Shown here piece by piece: positions 42,972 through 44,335 of a DNA stretch of 44,335 nucleotides (its first letter is position 1; the number at the start of each line of letters is the position of its first letter). Source of the DNA: Nitrospirota bacterium (GTDB taxonomy: Bacteria > Nitrospirota > Thermodesulfovibrionia > Thermodesulfovibrionales > JdFR-88); the NCBI GenBank assembly GCA_021813405.1, contig JAKAKS010000056.1:1-44335 (forward strand), read 5' to 3'. The position numbers and the translations under genes are program-made. The notes under the pieces were generated by a model, which made no database searches, was not told where the DNA came from, and saw only the letters and a program-made list of their open reading frames with translations.

Positions 42972-43994
42972 ATGGAAATGCTTGCGGGTAAGAAAGTGCC
43001 GGCAGTATATTTTGTTCTTCTAAACTGGAAGGGCTGCCAAGACACGCTGGACTGTCTGGAATCCATGGCCAATTTAAGCTATACAAATTATTGCGCGGTA
43101 GTTGTAGAAAACGCTTCGGGGGACGTTTCGCTATCTGCGATGAAATCCTGGGGCCAGGGGAAAGGCATACCTGTTTCGGAGTACGAATACGGGCCTGCCG
43201 GCGAAGGACTGCGGGCAATATCACGGCAGCAAGCCGGGACCAGCGGGTTCAGGCATCTTCTTTTAATTGCTTCTTTAAGCAACACCGGTTTTTGTGCGGG
43301 CAATAATATCGGCATGTCGCTTGCCAGGGAATCTGGCGCTGAATTTCTTTTTGTGCTTAATAATGACACTGTCCTGGCAAATGACGTGCTGGAACCGCTA
43401 GTCAAAACGGCGCAATCCAGGCCTGACGCGGCGCTGTTCAGTCCTCTTATCCTCTATGCGGATAAAAAAGAGACGATTTGGTGGGGAGGCGGCGATTTCA
43501 ATAACTGGATGACCCCGTCATACAGGCATAAAGGGGATGGCGTCAGCTCGCTGGTCTGCTCCGGGCCGTATGAATCCCAATGGGCCAGCGGATGCGCAAC
43601 TTTTATGCAGGCCAGTATTTTTGATAAATTCGGCGGGTTCGACGAAAGCTTTTTTATCTGGTGCGAGGAATGGGATTTGTCCATGAGGATAAGGTCTGGC
43701 GGCTACCGTATCATGGTGGTCCCGTCGTCTTGTGTTTACCATAAAATAGGCAGGTCACTGGGCATAACCAGTCCGTTGGTATTTTATTATTCGTTCAGGA
43801 ACCTGCTTATGTTCAGAGGGCGCTATCTTCCGTTTTACAAGATGCTGGCATACCTGGTGGCATATCTTCCATCCAAACTGCTGAAGGCGCTTTTCTACAC
43901 AATGAAATTCAGGCAAGCCGGGTACCTGCTGGGTTATTTTGATGCTGTTCTGGCCGCGCTGCGCAAGGAGGGCGGGGGCTGGGCGCGTCAATGA
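42972..43994 (+). CDS. Family 2 glycosyltransferase, larger type
   Basis: A 340-residue GT-A enzyme. FVLLNWKGCQDTLDCL begins the fold, NTGFCAGNNIGM and FVLNNDTVLA give the metal site, and SGCATFMQASIFDKFGGFDESFFIWCEEWDL is the acceptor region. It starts at the base after the GT4 stop, and its own stop overlaps the next ATG by 4 bases. An insert (about 70-105) relative to the shorter GT2 is seen. Confidence 0.9.
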   Translation: MEMLAGKKVPAVYFVLLNWKGCQDTLDCLESMANLSYTNYCAVVVENASGDVSLSAMKSWGQGKGIPVSEYEYGPAGEGLRAISRQQAGTSGFRHLLLIASLSNTGFCAGNNIGMSLARESGAEFLFVLNNDTVLANDVLEPLVKTAQSRPDAALFSPLILYADKKETIWWGGGDFNNWMTPSYRHKGDGVSSLVCSGPYESQWASGCATFMQASIFDKFGGFDESFFIWCEEWDLSMRIRSGGYRIMVVPSSCVYHKIGRSLGITSPLVFYYSFRNLLMFRGRYLPFYKMLAYLVAYLPSKLLKALFYTMKFRQAGYLLGYFDAVLAALRKEGGGWARQ

Positions 43995-44335
43995 AACGAT
44001 GGAACCTGCATGCTGAAAAGCTATGGCTTGCTGCATTGCCTTTCTTGTTCATTCCGGGTTCGTTGTATTCGATTGAAACACGTTACGGCCTCTGGCAGAT
44101 CAGCGATTTTGTAATATGGCCGTACCTGCTTTTAGTATTCCAGGCGGCAAGAAAGAACAGAAAAAAACGGCTGAATGCCGGCCTTGTGAAAGGTAAGATG
44201 CTTTTATTTGTGTACTGGGCAATTCTTGTAACGCTTCTTCCCGCCACAGATGTATTAACGCCGGGAGGCGGCATCTCGTCAGGGGCCCTTCTTTATTGCA
44301 TTCTTAAAATAGCCATGTTGTCGCTTTATGCAGTG
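43991..44335 (+). CDS. Start of a Wzy/O-antigen ligase-like membrane protein, cut by window edge
   Basis: The frame opens ATGAAACGATGG and runs to the window end. The 115 codons seen contain hydrophobic segments, including LWLAALPFLFIPGSLYSI, FVIWPYLLLVF, LLFVYWAILVTLLP and, at the end, LLYCILKIAMLSLYAV, consistent with a multi-pass membrane polymerase or ligase at the end of the repeat-unit genes. The ATGA overlap with the GT2 stop shows coupling. Its full length and exact class cannot be seen. Confidence 0.65.
   Translation, partial: MKRWNLHAEKLWLAALPFLFIPGSLYSIETRYGLWQISDFVIWPYLLLVFQAARKNRKKRLNAGLVKGKMLLFVYWAILVTLLPATDVLTPGGGISSGALLYCILKIAMLSLYAV

Noticed and set aside
1-44335. tRNA, rRNA, CRISPR arrays or intact insertion sequences
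   Set aside because: No cloverleaf-like segment, conserved rRNA motif, regular repeat-spacer array or transposase was recognised by reading; a covariance-model search could still find a small RNA.

Overview
The window comes from a diderm (Gram-negative) bacterium of moderate, roughly mid-50s %GC. Evidence is the LptC-LptA-LptB lipopolysaccharide export set, a heptose adenylyltransferase (RfaE2), RseP, sigma-54, and haem made from glutamate (HemL). Promoter-like sites are sigma-70 type (TTGACA/TTGAAA, 17 bp, TAAAAT/TAGAAT). Gene order (lptC-lptA-lptB-rpoN-hpf-rapZ; PASTA protein-rpe; addB/addA) fits Nitrospirota or Desulfobacterota-like lineages, but no rRNA or other decisive marker is present, so the taxonomic placement is an inference. 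I saw no tRNA, rRNA, CRISPR array or intact insertion sequence.

Layout. 1-4.3 kb: the start of an unidentified gene, a cold-shock protein, a LolA-like exported protein, hemL, a UspA protein and a potassium-channel-type protein. 4.4-12.9 kb: an AddB/AddA-type recombination nuclease-helicase pair split by an 863-bp non-coding gap, followed by two orphan oligopeptide-type ABC permeases. 13-24.3 kb (minus strand): a dense block of housekeeping genes, mostly overlapping or within a few bases of each other: TPR protein, rluD, rapZ, hpf, rpoN, lptB, lptA, lptC, aroE, a PDZ/radical-SAM DUF512 protein, pgsA, a TPR protein, rpe and a PASTA protein. 24.5-27.3 kb: mscL with a zinc-ribbon tail, a cupin, rsmB and a monohaem cytochrome c. 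27.5-33.9 kb: dxr, rseP, a Nudix hydrolase, rfaE2 and mfd in one direction, giving isoprenoid, envelope-stress protease, heptose and transcription-repair functions.

33.9-44.3 kb is a surface-glycan locus that continues past the window: an acyltransferase, an RfaH/NusG-like antiterminator, a small MITE-like element, then a strong promoter with a roughly 120-nt leader, and an operon of epimerase, APS kinase, sulfotransferase, Wzx-type flippase, four glycosyltransferases (GT2, GT17, GT4, GT2) and the start of a polymerase/ligase-like membrane protein. The leader carries a sequence matching 11 of 13 positions of the E. coli ops element used by RfaH, directly after a GC-rich hairpin. The simplest reading is a sulfated, possibly acylated exopolysaccharide or O-antigen whose long operon is controlled by its own adjacent RfaH-like factor. 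This is the most interesting system in the window.

Other notable items are a perfectly centred nested palindrome with four TGACA half-sites in the addB-addA gap, an epimerase whose expected catalytic Tyr is Asn, and the split and context of addAB.
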